Of a stretch of 17,719 nucleotides of DNA, positions 7,443 to 16,019 are shown one piece after another (position 1 is the stretch's first letter; the number at the start of each line of letters is the position of its first letter). A model generated the notes under the pieces. It saw nothing but the letters and a program-made list of their open reading frames with translations. It had not been told where the DNA came from and did not search any database. The DNA comes from Holophagae bacterium. Lineage in GTDB: Bacteria; Acidobacteriota; Thermoanaerobaculia; Thermoanaerobaculales; Sulfomarinibacteraceae. The stretch lies in NCBI GenBank assembly GCA_030609785.1, contig JAUWTC010000005.1, forward strand, positions 1-17,719, read 5' to 3'. Position numbers and translations under genes: made by a program.

Positions 7443-9818
7443 ATGGTGTCTTCGACAGCTACGGAGCTGGACTTTGACACGGTCCTGAAACTCGTTGCGG
7501 CCCACGCCAGAACGCGCGTGGGCCGTTTTTTTGTCACCGACGCTCCGACCCTCCCCGACAAACATCAGGCCCTCGAACACGCGGCAATGACCCGTGAACT
7601 GGCCGGATTGCTGGACGATGGCGAACGGCTGCCTTTGGCCGGCATCGACGAAGCCGTCCAATGGCTCGAACCCGAGGCCACCATTCCGATCGATCCCGCC
7701 GATCTGCTGGTCCTCCTGGGCCTGGCGCGAAGGACAGCCTCCGTCCGCCGCAAGCTCTCGGCTGCCCCGGAGGCCCTGACCCACTTGAAAGCAATGGGGC
7801 AAGAACTCCCGGATACCGAGGAGTTGGTCGCGTGGGCGGCCCCCCGCCTGGGCCGGGACGGACGGGTTCCCGATGACGCATCCCCCGAACTCGGCCGCGT
7901 TCGCCGCGCGATCACCCGCATTCGCCAGCATCTGGTGGCCGAACTGGAGACGATCCGCCGTCGTCATCCCGGTGTCACCACCGACGCCCCCCCGACCCTG
8001 CGTCGTGACCGGTACTGCCTCCCGGTCAAGGCCTCGGCACGCGCACAACTTCCAGGCCTGGTTTTGGACAGCTCCGGTACCGGTGTGACCGCATTCGTCG
8101 AACCCTTCGGCGTCGTCGACCTCAACAACGACCTTACGGATGCCACGGCCAAGGAACGTCGGGAAGTTCAGCGCATCCTCGCCGAGGTCGCGGCCGCCTT
8201 CGGGGCGATCAAGTCGGATCTGGCTGATGCGGTTCAAACGCTCGGCCGCATCGACGCCGTCCAGGCTCGCGTGCTCTTCGGCCGTCTGATCGACGGCCTC
8301 CTCTTGGAACCGGGCGGCGGAGCGGCGTTGGTCCTCAACCAGGCCAGGCACCCCTTGTTGGATGAACGCCTTCAGGCCTTGCGTACAGAGATTCTGGGCG
8401 AACAAACTCGGAGCGGCCGGGTTCAATCCGTCGTGCCCTTGGATTTCGAGTTTCCCGATGATGCCGTGACCCTGTTGATATCCGGGCCCAACGCAGGCGG
8501 CAAGACCATCGTTCTGAAAACTATCGGCCTGATGGTATTGATGTGCTACCACGGCATCCCGATTCCCGTCGCACCGGGGTCAACGGTGCCCTGGTTCGAT
8601 CACGTTTGGTGCCGAATCGGCGACGACCAGGATGTCTCGGCCGATTTGTCGACTTTTTCCGGAGCCATGGCCACCACGGCCCAGTTGCTCAAAGAGGCCG
8701 GGCCGGCCTCCCTGGTGATCTACGATGAACTGGGAAGCGGCACCGACCCCCTTGAGGGCGCTGCCCTGGGTTGCGCGGTGTTGGATGCTCTGACCGGCAG
8801 GAGTTGCCGGACGGTGGCCACCACCCATCTGGCCTCGATCGCCTTGGCGGCCTCATCGGCCGATGGGATGGACAATGCCGCGATGGAATTCGACGAGGGC
8901 CGCGGGCAACCGACCTACACCATTCGCATGGGACGGCCCGGGCGCTCTCGCGGCCTGGAGATCGCCGCCACGATGGGCCTTCCGCCCTCGGTAATCGACC
9001 ACGCCCGGGATCTCCTGGGTGGACACCACCTGGAGTTGGACCGCCGGCTCGAACGGCTCGAGGAGCTCGAGGGGGAACTGATCAACGAAAAAATCGAGGT
9101 CAGTCGCGAGAAAGCTGCAGCGACAGCAGCGGGAGCCCGCGCCGACGACGAACGACGGAAGCTCGAAGAGCAGCGACAGGAGTTGCCCTCCCTCCTGGAA
9201 GACGAACGAAATCGGCTGCGAGACCGTGCCAAGTCAAGGCTCGACAAGGCCCTGGCCAAGCTGGACACCGCCACCGAGGAACACCGTCACATCGGAAGGA
9301 AGGCGCGGCAAAATATCAGGGATGAGGCCCTGGACCTCGGTACGACTGCAAACGGGGAACCGGCGCCGCCCCCCGGTCACCTCGAGCCGGGAACCGCGGT
9401 CCGGCTCCGATCCCTGGGCGCAGAGGGAGTGTTGCAGGAAATCCGGGATGGACAGGCACGCGTGATCGTCGGCAGCAAACGGCTCTGGGTCGCGGCAGGC
9501 GATATCGAGGCTACCCGGAAACCGCCGGCGCAGAAAAAATCCGAGACAATCCGCCTGGAGGTGGAGGATCGGGAGGCGCCCGAGTTGATTCTCTTAGGGC
9601 TAGATGCCGAGGAGGCCCGTGACCGGGTCGAACGGTATCTCGATCGAGCGCACGCCGGAGGTCTGACGACAATTCGGATCGTGCACGGCCACGGCACGGG
9701 GACCTTGAAACGAGTGGTCACCGACATCGTCAAGACCCATCCCGCGGTGGTCAGCTTCTGCCACCCGCCGGGAAATCGGGGAGGCACCGGCGCCACCGAG
9801 GTGACGCTCGAAGGTTAG
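7443..9818 (+). CDS. mutS2: endonuclease/ATPase MutS2
   Basis: MutS-family ATPase that lacks the mismatch-recognition domain; relatives suppress recombination or rescue collided ribosomes. 791 aa, normal length. The N-terminal core (residues 8-28, ELDFDTVLKL.. HARTRVGR) aligns with the family start. Walker A GPNAGGKT at 348-355, Walker B YDELGSGTDP from 427, TTHLA after it. A long coiled coil spans ~520-625 and a KOW-like segment follows. The Smr domain (714-791) has HGHGTG at 748-753. The Smr motif usually written LDLRG is LILLG here (715-719), so the Asp and Arg tied to nuclease activity are absent. There is no ribosome site before ATG 7443, suggesting translational coupling to rpsU 9 bp upstream. 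An intrinsic-terminator sequence lies within codons 19-30. Confidence 0.95.
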   Translation: MVSSTATELDFDTVLKLVAAHARTRVGRFFVTDAPTLPDKHQALEHAAMTRELAGLLDDGERLPLAGIDEAVQWLEPEATIPIDPADLLVLLGLARRTASVRRKLSAAPEALTHLKAMGQELPDTEELVAWAAPRLGRDGRVPDDASPELGRVRRAITRIRQHLVAELETIRRRHPGVTTDAPPTLRRDRYCLPVKASARAQLPGLVLDSSGTGVTAFVEPFGVVDLNNDLTDATAKERREVQRILAEVAAAFGAIKSDLADAVQTLGRIDAVQARVLFGRLIDGLLLEPGGGAALVLNQARHPLLDERLQALRTEILGEQTRSGRVQSVVPLDFEFPDDAVTLLISGPNAGGKTIVLKTIGLMVLMCYHGIPIPVAPGSTVPWFDHVWCRIGDDQDVSADLSTFSGAMATTAQLLKEAGPASLVIYDELGSGTDPLEGAALGCAVLDALTGRSCRTVATTHLASIALAASSADGMDNAAMEFDEGRGQPTYTIRMGRPGRSRGLEIAATMGLPPSVIDHARDLLGGHHLELDRRLERLEELEGELINEKIEVSREKAAATAAGARADDERRKLEEQRQELPSLLEDERNRLRDRAKSRLDKALAKLDTATEEHRHIGRKARQNIRDEALDLGTTANGEPAPPPGHLEPGTAVRLRSLGAEGVLQEIRDGQARVIVGSKRLWVAAGDIEATRKPPAQKKSETIRLEVEDREAPELILLGLDAEEARDRVERYLDRAHAGGLTTIRIVHGHGTGTLKRVVTDIVKTHPAVVSFCHPPGNRGGTGATEVTLEG
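7498..7532 (+). terminator. intrinsic terminator/attenuator inside the mutS2 coding sequence
   Basis: A perfect 10-bp stem CGGCCCACGC (7498-7507) and GCGTGGGCCG (7516-7525) with an 8-nt loop CAGAACGC, followed at once by seven T (7526-7532). It lies 65 bp past the rpsU stop, inside codons 19-30 of mutS2, where the protein sequence is family-typical. In E. coli an intrinsic terminator separates rpsU from dnaG; here the same job seems to be done from inside the next gene. Confidence 0.75.
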
Positions 9819-10259
9819 GAAGCTGGGAGGCTTTCAGCCGCTGCCCGCTGAACCTACCGCGAAACCGAGAGTCAGGAGCGCCCTTCTCAGACGGGACGTG
9901 CCTGGTGCGGTTTTCTTCATCCGGCAGACCTTTCGACAAAGATGCCGGCGCGAAGAAAGCCGACACCTGGCAATCCACGGCGACACCCTCAGCAATCAAG
10001 TGTTTGCCAACGCCGTAGGCCGCCGAGGTCATTTCCCTCAAGGGTTGATCTTCCTCCCGGCCTGAGAAACGTCACCCTTGAGGAAAATGCACCGAGCGGG
10101 AGCGATCTGCAGTCCTTTGAACCAACGCCGGTCTCAAAGCGCTCCCGAAGGCCGGGGTTGTAATTCAGATGCAGGGGCAGCGTCAGGAACGGCGACCGGG
10201 CCAGTAGGCAGCACCGGGAAAAAGAGCACCACCCCTCCCGGACCCGCTACTATGCCCCC
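9819..10259. other. 441-bp mutS2-dnaG gap with three consecutive stem-loops
   Basis: No convincing gene. Three strong inverted repeats follow one another. (1) 9904-9967: nested arms GGTG/CACC, TTCTTC/GAAGAA, CCGGCA (9921-9926)/TGCCGG (9943-9948) and CTTT/AAAG around a CGAC loop. (2) 10033-10087: TTTCCCTCAAGGGT facing ACCCTTGAGGAAA, with one extra C and a 28-nt loop. (3) 10097-10147: CGGGAGCG/CGCTCCCG enclosing CTTTGAACC/GGTCTCAAAG around AACGCC. This could be a structured RNA, a stack of repeat elements, or a long leader. RNase P and tmRNA hallmarks were looked for and not found. A minus-strand frame with a TTG start at 10041 overlaps the end of mutS2 and has no recognisable family. Confidence 0.5.
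10248..10253 (+). promoter_or_regulatory. -10 element TACTAT for a probably leaderless dnaG mRNA
   Basis: TACTAT ends 6 nt before the A of the dnaG ATG (10260), the usual distance from a -10 box to the transcription start. No ribosome site exists before the ATG; the intervening bases are GCCCCC. Both facts fit a leaderless message. No good -35 is visible 17 nt upstream. Confidence 0.45.
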
Positions 10260-12005
10260 ATGACCGATTTCGACCTCGATACCGAGGTCATAACCCGTGT
10301 CCGCGAGGCTTCGGACATCATCGCAGTCGTCTCAGACCAGGTGCGCCTGAAACATCGCGGGCGGACCTGGGAAGGCTTGTGTCCCTTTCACGAGGAGAAG
10401 ACGCCGTCGTTTACGGTCGATGCCGAGAAGGGCCTCTATTACTGCTTCGGCTGTCACCAGGGCGGAGACGTCTTCAAATTCGTCATGGCTCAGCAGAACT
10501 TCAATTTTCCGGAGGCCGTCGAATATCTGGCCAGACGATTTGGCGTCGACCTGCCGGCTCGGAGTCCTGGGGCCCAAAAACGACGCCGAGAATCAGAACG
10601 TCAGCGGGCCATTCTTGAAGAGGCCCAACGCTGGTTCGTCGACCAGTTGCACTCCGCAGGAGGCGCCGAGGCCGCCCGCGAACTCGAGAAGCGAGGCTTT
10701 CCTCAGTCCAGTTGGTTGGATTTCGGATTCGGCTGGGCCCCGGATGAGTGGCGCGCCTTGGTCGACCACCTCCGGACCCGCCACCCCGAAGGGGTCCTGA
10801 CTCAGGCCGGACTGGTCGTTCAACCCGAGAGCGGCAAGAGCCCCTATGACCGTTTTCGAAAGCGTTTAATGTTTCCGATCCGATCGGGAGACGGCCGTTT
10901 GATCGCCTTCGGCGGCCGGATCTTGGGAGAAGGCGAACCCAAGTACCTCAACAGCCCCGAGGGCACGCTGTTCCACAAGCGCTCGACGCTGTTCGCCCTC
11001 GACCGGGCGAGGAAGGAAATCGCCTCAAGCGGCGAAGTCATCGTCGTCGAGGGCTACTTCGACTGCCTCTCCCTGCACAGAGTCGGCCTGGTCAACGTCG
11101 TCGCCACGCTGGGAACGGCACTGACCCCCGAACATGGACGGTCACTCCGTCGCCTGTTGGGAGAGGACGGAAGGGTTCTCCTGTGCTACGACGCCGACTC
11201 TGCCGGACGGCGAGCGGCAGCAACCGGGGCCGGGGTGCTCCTCCAGGCCGGCGTTGACGTCGCCATGATCACCATCGAAGGCGGCAAGGATCCCGACGAC
11301 ATCATTCGAGACGGCGGCATCGAGGCTTTCAACTCGATGGCCTCCAGTCCAACCCCACTGCTGGACTTCCTGTTAGCGGACCTTCCCCCCGACCCCGCCG
11401 ATCGACGCCGTACCGGCCTCAACCTGGCGCCCCTGGTCTGCTCTGCCTCCAATCCGGCATACCGACAGAACCTGATCGACGAACTTGCGAGGCGCCTCAA
11501 CCTCAGGCCTCGGGACATCGAGAGCAAGGGCCGAACGCCCGGCGCCCGGGGCGGCCCCCCTCCGGCGTCAAGTCCGAGTCCACCCCAGGCCGCAACAGCA
11601 CCCGGCGAAACGGATCTGGCTCGAATCCTCCTCGAAGGATCGCCGGCGATCCGGGCCGAGGCGATCGAGACGGTCGATCCCGAGTTGATCGAAGACACAC
11701 GGGTCCGGGGCCTGCTCGCACTGGTTCGGGAATGGGGCACCGACCAGGAGATCGCGACCAGAGTAATGGCGGAAAGCCAGGACGAGGACCTCCGCACCCT
11801 TGTCGCCAGACTCTGCACATCCGAGCATCCCCCGGTCACCGAGGAGGGGGCCGCCTCGACCCTGGCTCTGGTGGTGCACCGCCAACGGAGGGAGGCCGCA
11901 CGTTCCCTCCAAGAGGCGATCGAGCAGGCGTCGCGCACCGGCGATTTCGAACGACTGGCACAATTGCAAGAGGAGAAAATTCGGTTGCGGCGTCGAACAA
12001 AATAG
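10260..12005 (+). CDS. dnaG: DNA primase DnaG
   Basis: Makes RNA primers for replication, working with the replicative helicase DnaB. 581 aa, normal length. The N-terminal zinc finger has Cys41, His44, Cys62 and Cys65 (CPFHEEKTPSF... YYCFGC). The catalytic core follows (RFRKRLMFPI, GGRILGEGEPKYLNSPE, LFHKRSTLF). The TOPRIM domain carries Glu264 in VVEGYFD and Asp311/Asp313 in YDADSAG, the metal-binding acidic residues. A Pro/Ala-rich linker near 425-445 leads to a helical C-terminal domain that normally binds DnaB. All key residues are present. It is separated from mutS2 by 441 bp and from rpoD by 268 bp, so it is likely transcribed at least partly on its own. Confidence 0.97.
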   Translation: MTDFDLDTEVITRVREASDIIAVVSDQVRLKHRGRTWEGLCPFHEEKTPSFTVDAEKGLYYCFGCHQGGDVFKFVMAQQNFNFPEAVEYLARRFGVDLPARSPGAQKRRRESERQRAILEEAQRWFVDQLHSAGGAEAARELEKRGFPQSSWLDFGFGWAPDEWRALVDHLRTRHPEGVLTQAGLVVQPESGKSPYDRFRKRLMFPIRSGDGRLIAFGGRILGEGEPKYLNSPEGTLFHKRSTLFALDRARKEIASSGEVIVVEGYFDCLSLHRVGLVNVVATLGTALTPEHGRSLRRLLGEDGRVLLCYDADSAGRRAAATGAGVLLQAGVDVAMITIEGGKDPDDIIRDGGIEAFNSMASSPTPLLDFLLADLPPDPADRRRTGLNLAPLVCSASNPAYRQNLIDELARRLNLRPRDIESKGRTPGARGGPPPASSPSPPQAATAPGETDLARILLEGSPAIRAEAIETVDPELIEDTRVRGLLALVREWGTDQEIATRVMAESQDEDLRTLVARLCTSEHPPVTEEGAASTLALVVHRQRREAARSLQEAIEQASRTGDFERLAQLQEEKIRLRRRTK

Positions 12006-12273
12006 GAAATTTCAGCCAATTTTGTCGAATTTCCCCAAAAAGACTTGCCAAATCTTTCATCGGGACCCATATTCCCTTTCGACGAGACGGTTGTGGGACC
12101 AGCTTTTAGGCGCAGGAGGCGCGTTCCGTGGCCTTCAATGCCCAGTCAGGCAAACAAAACCACCGGCAAGACGGCCAAGTCACAACCGCCTGTGTTGCGT
12201 CTAGGCGACCGGGCCCTGCGAATAAAATTCGTTCGTCAGAGGTTGTGATGCGAGAGATGATGGAGGCCTATTC
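12006..12273 (+). other. 268-bp dnaG-rpoD gap: probable rpoD leader
   Basis: Contains a candidate promoter TTGCCA (12045-12050) - 17 nt - CATATT (12068-12073), about 190 nt before rpoD. A weak stem GGAAATT (12005-12011)/AATTTCC (12028-12034) after the dnaG stop lacks a T-tract. An 8-nt inverted repeat, CGGTTGTG near 12086 and CACAACCG from 12181, would close about 100 nt of leader. A GGAGG (12262-12266) sits 7 nt before the GTG start of rpoD. I see no gene here. Confidence 0.4.
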
Positions 12274-13992
<1,719 letters not shown>

Positions 13993-14016
13993 CGCCCAGT
14001 TTCCGAGCCAGAAAGC

Positions 14017-14128
14017 GGCGATTTTTCTGCAAGGTCAAGGAAAGCAAGGATTTCCGCGAAGGTGTACACGGGTACTCCGCACAAGGAAATCCGCAGCTTG
14101 ACGCAGAGATTGCAAAAAGGCGCCTTTT
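14017..14128. repeat. long imperfect palindrome between rpoD and the tRNA
   Basis: Paired arms nest around the centre GTGTACAC (14062-14069): TCTGC (14026-14030)/GCAGA (14103-14107), GTCAAG (14034-14039)/CTTGAC (14097-14102), and GGATTTCC (14048-14055)/GGAAATCC (14085-14092). The 3' side continues into the palindrome AAAAGGCGCCTTTT (14115-14128), which may terminate rpoD transcripts. It could be a dispersed repeat element, an rpoD 3' end or both. Other copies are not present in this window. Confidence 0.6.
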
Positions 14129-14140
14129 CTGGACGGAAAC

Positions 14141-14169
14141 TTGCTGGACACCGGGCCTCGGGTTACCAT
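14141..14169 (+). promoter_or_regulatory. promoter of the tRNA gene
   Basis: TTGCTG (14141-14146) and TACCAT (14164-14169) with a 17-nt spacer. The predicted start falls at about 14176, right at the mature 5' end of the tRNA (14177). Confidence 0.5.
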
Positions 14170-14176
14170 ACGCTCG

Positions 14177-14252
14177 GGGCCTATAGCTCAGCGGTCAGAG
14201 CCGCCGGCTCATAACCGGTCGGTCCCAGGTTCGAATCCTGGTGGGCCCACCA
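14177..14252 (+). tRNA. tRNA with CAT anticodon (tRNA-Ile2 or elongator tRNA-Met)
   Basis: A complete 76-nt cloverleaf. Acceptor GGGCCTA pairs with TGGGCCC (one T-G pair); D arm GCTC/GAGC; anticodon stem GCCGG/CCGGT around loop CTCATAA; T arm CCAGG-TTCGAAT-CCTGG; CCA is encoded. A G1-C72 pair and the lack of three G-C pairs at the loop end of the anticodon stem exclude initiator tRNA. The overall sequence looks closer to the lysidine-modified Ile2 (AUA-reading) type than to elongator Met, but this cannot be settled by eye. The zinc-ribbon gene starts 74 bp downstream and is probably on the same transcript. Confidence 0.95.
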
Positions 14253-14326
14253 AAATTGAAGTAGCGGGCGGTGGAAAATCACCGACGGTAATCAACTGGA
14301 GAAAAGCCGGTTTTTCAGGGGGCTCA

Positions 14327-15070
14327 TTGAATACAGCACAACACGATCTTGTTCTCATGATTCGGCTGCAAGGCCTCTACGACGGTATTTCTCAGGCTCT
14401 TCAGGCCCGCCAGGCCCCCCCCCCGGAAGTCAAGGCCTTGGATGAAACCAACCGGCAACGGCAAGCCGAATTGACGGACCTCGAAGCGCAAGTGGCCGCA
14501 CACAAGGAAGAGTTGCGAGAGGTTCACAAGGGCGAAGAGGAGTGGCGTCTCGAACTGGAGCATTTTCAGAAGCAGAAAGGCATGGTGACCAACGAACGGG
14601 AGTTCACCGCCGTCATTTCGGAGATCGACTACGCCACCAAAGAACTGGACACACGCAAGGCCCGACGTGAAGAACTGGATGCCGCGATTCGGGAGCTTGG
14701 CGAGGACATCGAAAGCCGCCAACAGGCTCGCCCCGAAGAAGAGTCCGCTCAGAAAGAAATCACCGAGGGTTGGGAACACACCAAGAAGGACCTCAAGCTC
14801 AAGGTGCACGAGTTGGCTGTGGACGCCAACGCTCTCGAAGAGGAACTCAGCCCCAAGAGTCGGGCACTCTTCCATCGGCTTCTCAAGAGCAAGAAGGGCA
14901 TCGCCATCGCAGGCGTCGTAGACGGCAGTTGCTCGGTGTGCCATTTCAAACTCAGGCCGCACCTGATGCAACGGGTCCGGCGATGCGAGGAAATCATCAC
15001 CTGCGAGTTCTGCCATCGGGTTCTCTTTCGAGAAGATGCTATTCCCGGCACTGGGGATGGAGACGGGTGA
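14327..15070 (+). CDS. C4-type zinc-ribbon coiled-coil protein (PF02591/CdsZ-like family)
   Basis: A 247-aa cytoplasmic protein of poorly known function. Residues ~5-190 form an antiparallel coiled coil with the family motif VTNEREFTAVISEID (87-101). Residues 202-234 are a zinc ribbon with Cys202, Cys205, Cys226 and Cys229 (CSVC ... CEFC) and the family-typical HRVLF after the second pair. Some relatives interact with flagellar, secretion or transcription components; none can be claimed here. TTG 14327 was chosen as start because AGGGGG lies 4 nt upstream and the following residues (QHDLVLMIRLQGLYDGI) fit the family. ATG 14357 is the alternative but has no ribosome site and would trim the first helix. 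The frame is open back through the tRNA, which is not coding. Confidence 0.85.
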   Translation: MNTAQHDLVLMIRLQGLYDGISQALQARQAPPPEVKALDETNRQRQAELTDLEAQVAAHKEELREVHKGEEEWRLELEHFQKQKGMVTNEREFTAVISEIDYATKELDTRKARREELDAAIRELGEDIESRQQARPEEESAQKEITEGWEHTKKDLKLKVHELAVDANALEEELSPKSRALFHRLLKSKKGIAIAGVVDGSCSVCHFKLRPHLMQRVRRCEEIITCEFCHRVLFREDAIPGTGDGDG

Positions 15071-15075
15071 AGGCA

Positions 15076-15096
15076 GAAACTCGAAACTGGAGACTC
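15076..15096 (+). repeat. three tandem 7-nt units GAAACTC
   Basis: GAAACTC, GAAACTG, GAGACTC lie head to tail, 5 bp past the stop of the zinc-ribbon gene. Same unit length as the arrays at 4512 and 15934, but an unrelated sequence. Confidence 0.7.
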
Positions 15097-15123
15097 GGTG
15101 CGGCCCCTCAGGCGTTCAGCGAA

Positions 15124-15185
15124 TCAGGACAAGAAGACAGTTGAACCGCCAAGACGCCAAGACCGCAAAGGGAACGCAAAGAGAG
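15124..15185 (+). repeat. dispersed composite repeat, copy 2 (first half only)
   Basis: The flank CAGGACAAGAAGACA and TTGAACCGCCAAGACGCC match the other two copies, and the body ends GGGAACGCAAAGAGAG. The CACGAAG half is absent: the element breaks off about where the leader of the PLP-binding gene begins. Its final AAAGAGAG is the only ribosome-site-like purine tract before ATG 15192. Confidence 0.8.
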
Positions 15186-15191
15186 TATTCA

Positions 15192-15893
15192 ATGCATCCC
15201 ACCATCGCTTCACGGTTGGCCAACGTCCAAGCCAAGCTCGAACGCGCCGCTCTCTTGGCGGACCGTGATCCTGCCGACGTCACTCTGATTGCCGTCAGCA
15301 AGACCCAACCGTCATTACCTCTGTCGGAGGCCATCAGTGCCGGCGTGCTTCATCTCGGAGAAAACCGAGTGCAGGAGGCGGCATCGAAAAAGCCGGAAGT
15401 CCGCGGCAATGCCCGGTGGCATCTGATCGGCCCGCTCCAACGAAACAAAGTCAAACTGGCCCTTGAGATTTTCGACGTCATCCACACCTTGGATCGGCCG
15501 GCCTTGGCCGACCGACTGCAGATGCTGCTCAATGAACATTGGCCGGGGCGCCGGCTCCCCGTACTTTTGGAGGTCAACGTTGGGCACGAAGGACAAAAGG
15601 CCGGCGTCCTCCCACACGAGGCCGAAGACCTTGCTCGACGTGTCCTCGGCAACTGTCCAAACCTCAGGCTCGACGGTCTGATGGCCATCCCGCCCTTCGG
15701 CCTCGATCCCGAGGCCAGCCGGCCGCATTTTAGAGCCCTGGCCGACCTTCAGAAAGACCTTTGTCAACGGCTCGGAATTGCCCTGCCTTCCCTCTCCATG
15801 GGCATGAGTCACGATTTCGAGGTGGCCGTCGAAGAGGGCGCGACGATGGTTCGGGTCGGCACGGCGATTTTTGGCGCAAGGCAGCCACGGTGA
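15192..15893 (+). CDS. YggS/PROSC-type pyridoxal phosphate homeostasis protein
   Basis: A PLP-binding single-domain TIM-barrel protein that buffers pyridoxal phosphate; not an enzyme with a known reaction. 233 aa, normal length. Lys37 in AVSKTQ is the PLP lysine. Other family marks are LGENRVQEA, WHLIGPLQRNK, LEVNVGHEGQKAG, LDGLMAIPP and the C-terminal LSMGMSHDFEVAVEEGATMVRVGTAIFG phosphate-binding region. Start at ATG 15192; the frame is open further upstream, but there it reads through the intergenic repeat. The ribosome site is weak and formed by the repeat's AAAGAGAG. The gap to the zinc-ribbon gene is 121 bp, so cotranscription is possible. Confidence 0.95.
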   Translation: MHPTIASRLANVQAKLERAALLADRDPADVTLIAVSKTQPSLPLSEAISAGVLHLGENRVQEAASKKPEVRGNARWHLIGPLQRNKVKLALEIFDVIHTLDRPALADRLQMLLNEHWPGRRLPVLLEVNVGHEGQKAGVLPHEAEDLARRVLGNCPNLRLDGLMAIPPFGLDPEASRPHFRALADLQKDLCQRLGIALPSLSMGMSHDFEVAVEEGATMVRVGTAIFGARQPR

Positions 15894-15894
15894 A

Positions 15895-15964
15895 ACACGA
15901 GGTTGAGGTACACGAGGTCAAGAGTTGACTCGCCCCTAATCCCTGTTCCCTGACCCCTGTTCCC
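15895..15964 (+). repeat. two micro-repeat families: ACACGAGGT pair and 7-nt CCCTGTT array
   Basis: ACACGAGGT occurs at 15895-15903 and 15910-15918 (15-bp period), right after the stop codon of the PLP-binding gene. Then CCCTAAT, CCCTGTT, CCCTGAC, CCCTGTT, CCC run tandemly from 15934 to 15964. Together they fill most of the 126-bp gap to the hydrolase gene. Confidence 0.7.
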
Positions 15965-16019
15965 TTGCTTCAAACGACACTTTGTGAAAAAATTCGCATC
16001 CTGGAAGGTGGGGTATCTC

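Noticed and set aside
7155..8552. 465-codon minus-strand open frame opposite rpsU and mutS2
   Set aside because: Antisense shadow of two certain genes, with no ribosome site or recognisable domain.
9751..10041. 96-codon minus-strand frame with a TTG start in the mutS2-dnaG gap
   Set aside because: Overlaps the mutS2 end antisense, uses a rare start, and its sequence matches no family I recognise.
9819..10259. RNase P RNA or tmRNA in the mutS2-dnaG gap
   Set aside because: The universal RNase P core (GAGGAAAGTCC) and the tmRNA alanine-tRNA-like ends are absent on both strands.
14141..14326. Upstream extension of the zinc-ribbon protein through the tRNA
   Set aside because: The sequence is a perfect tRNA cloverleaf; the coding frame is open there only by chance.
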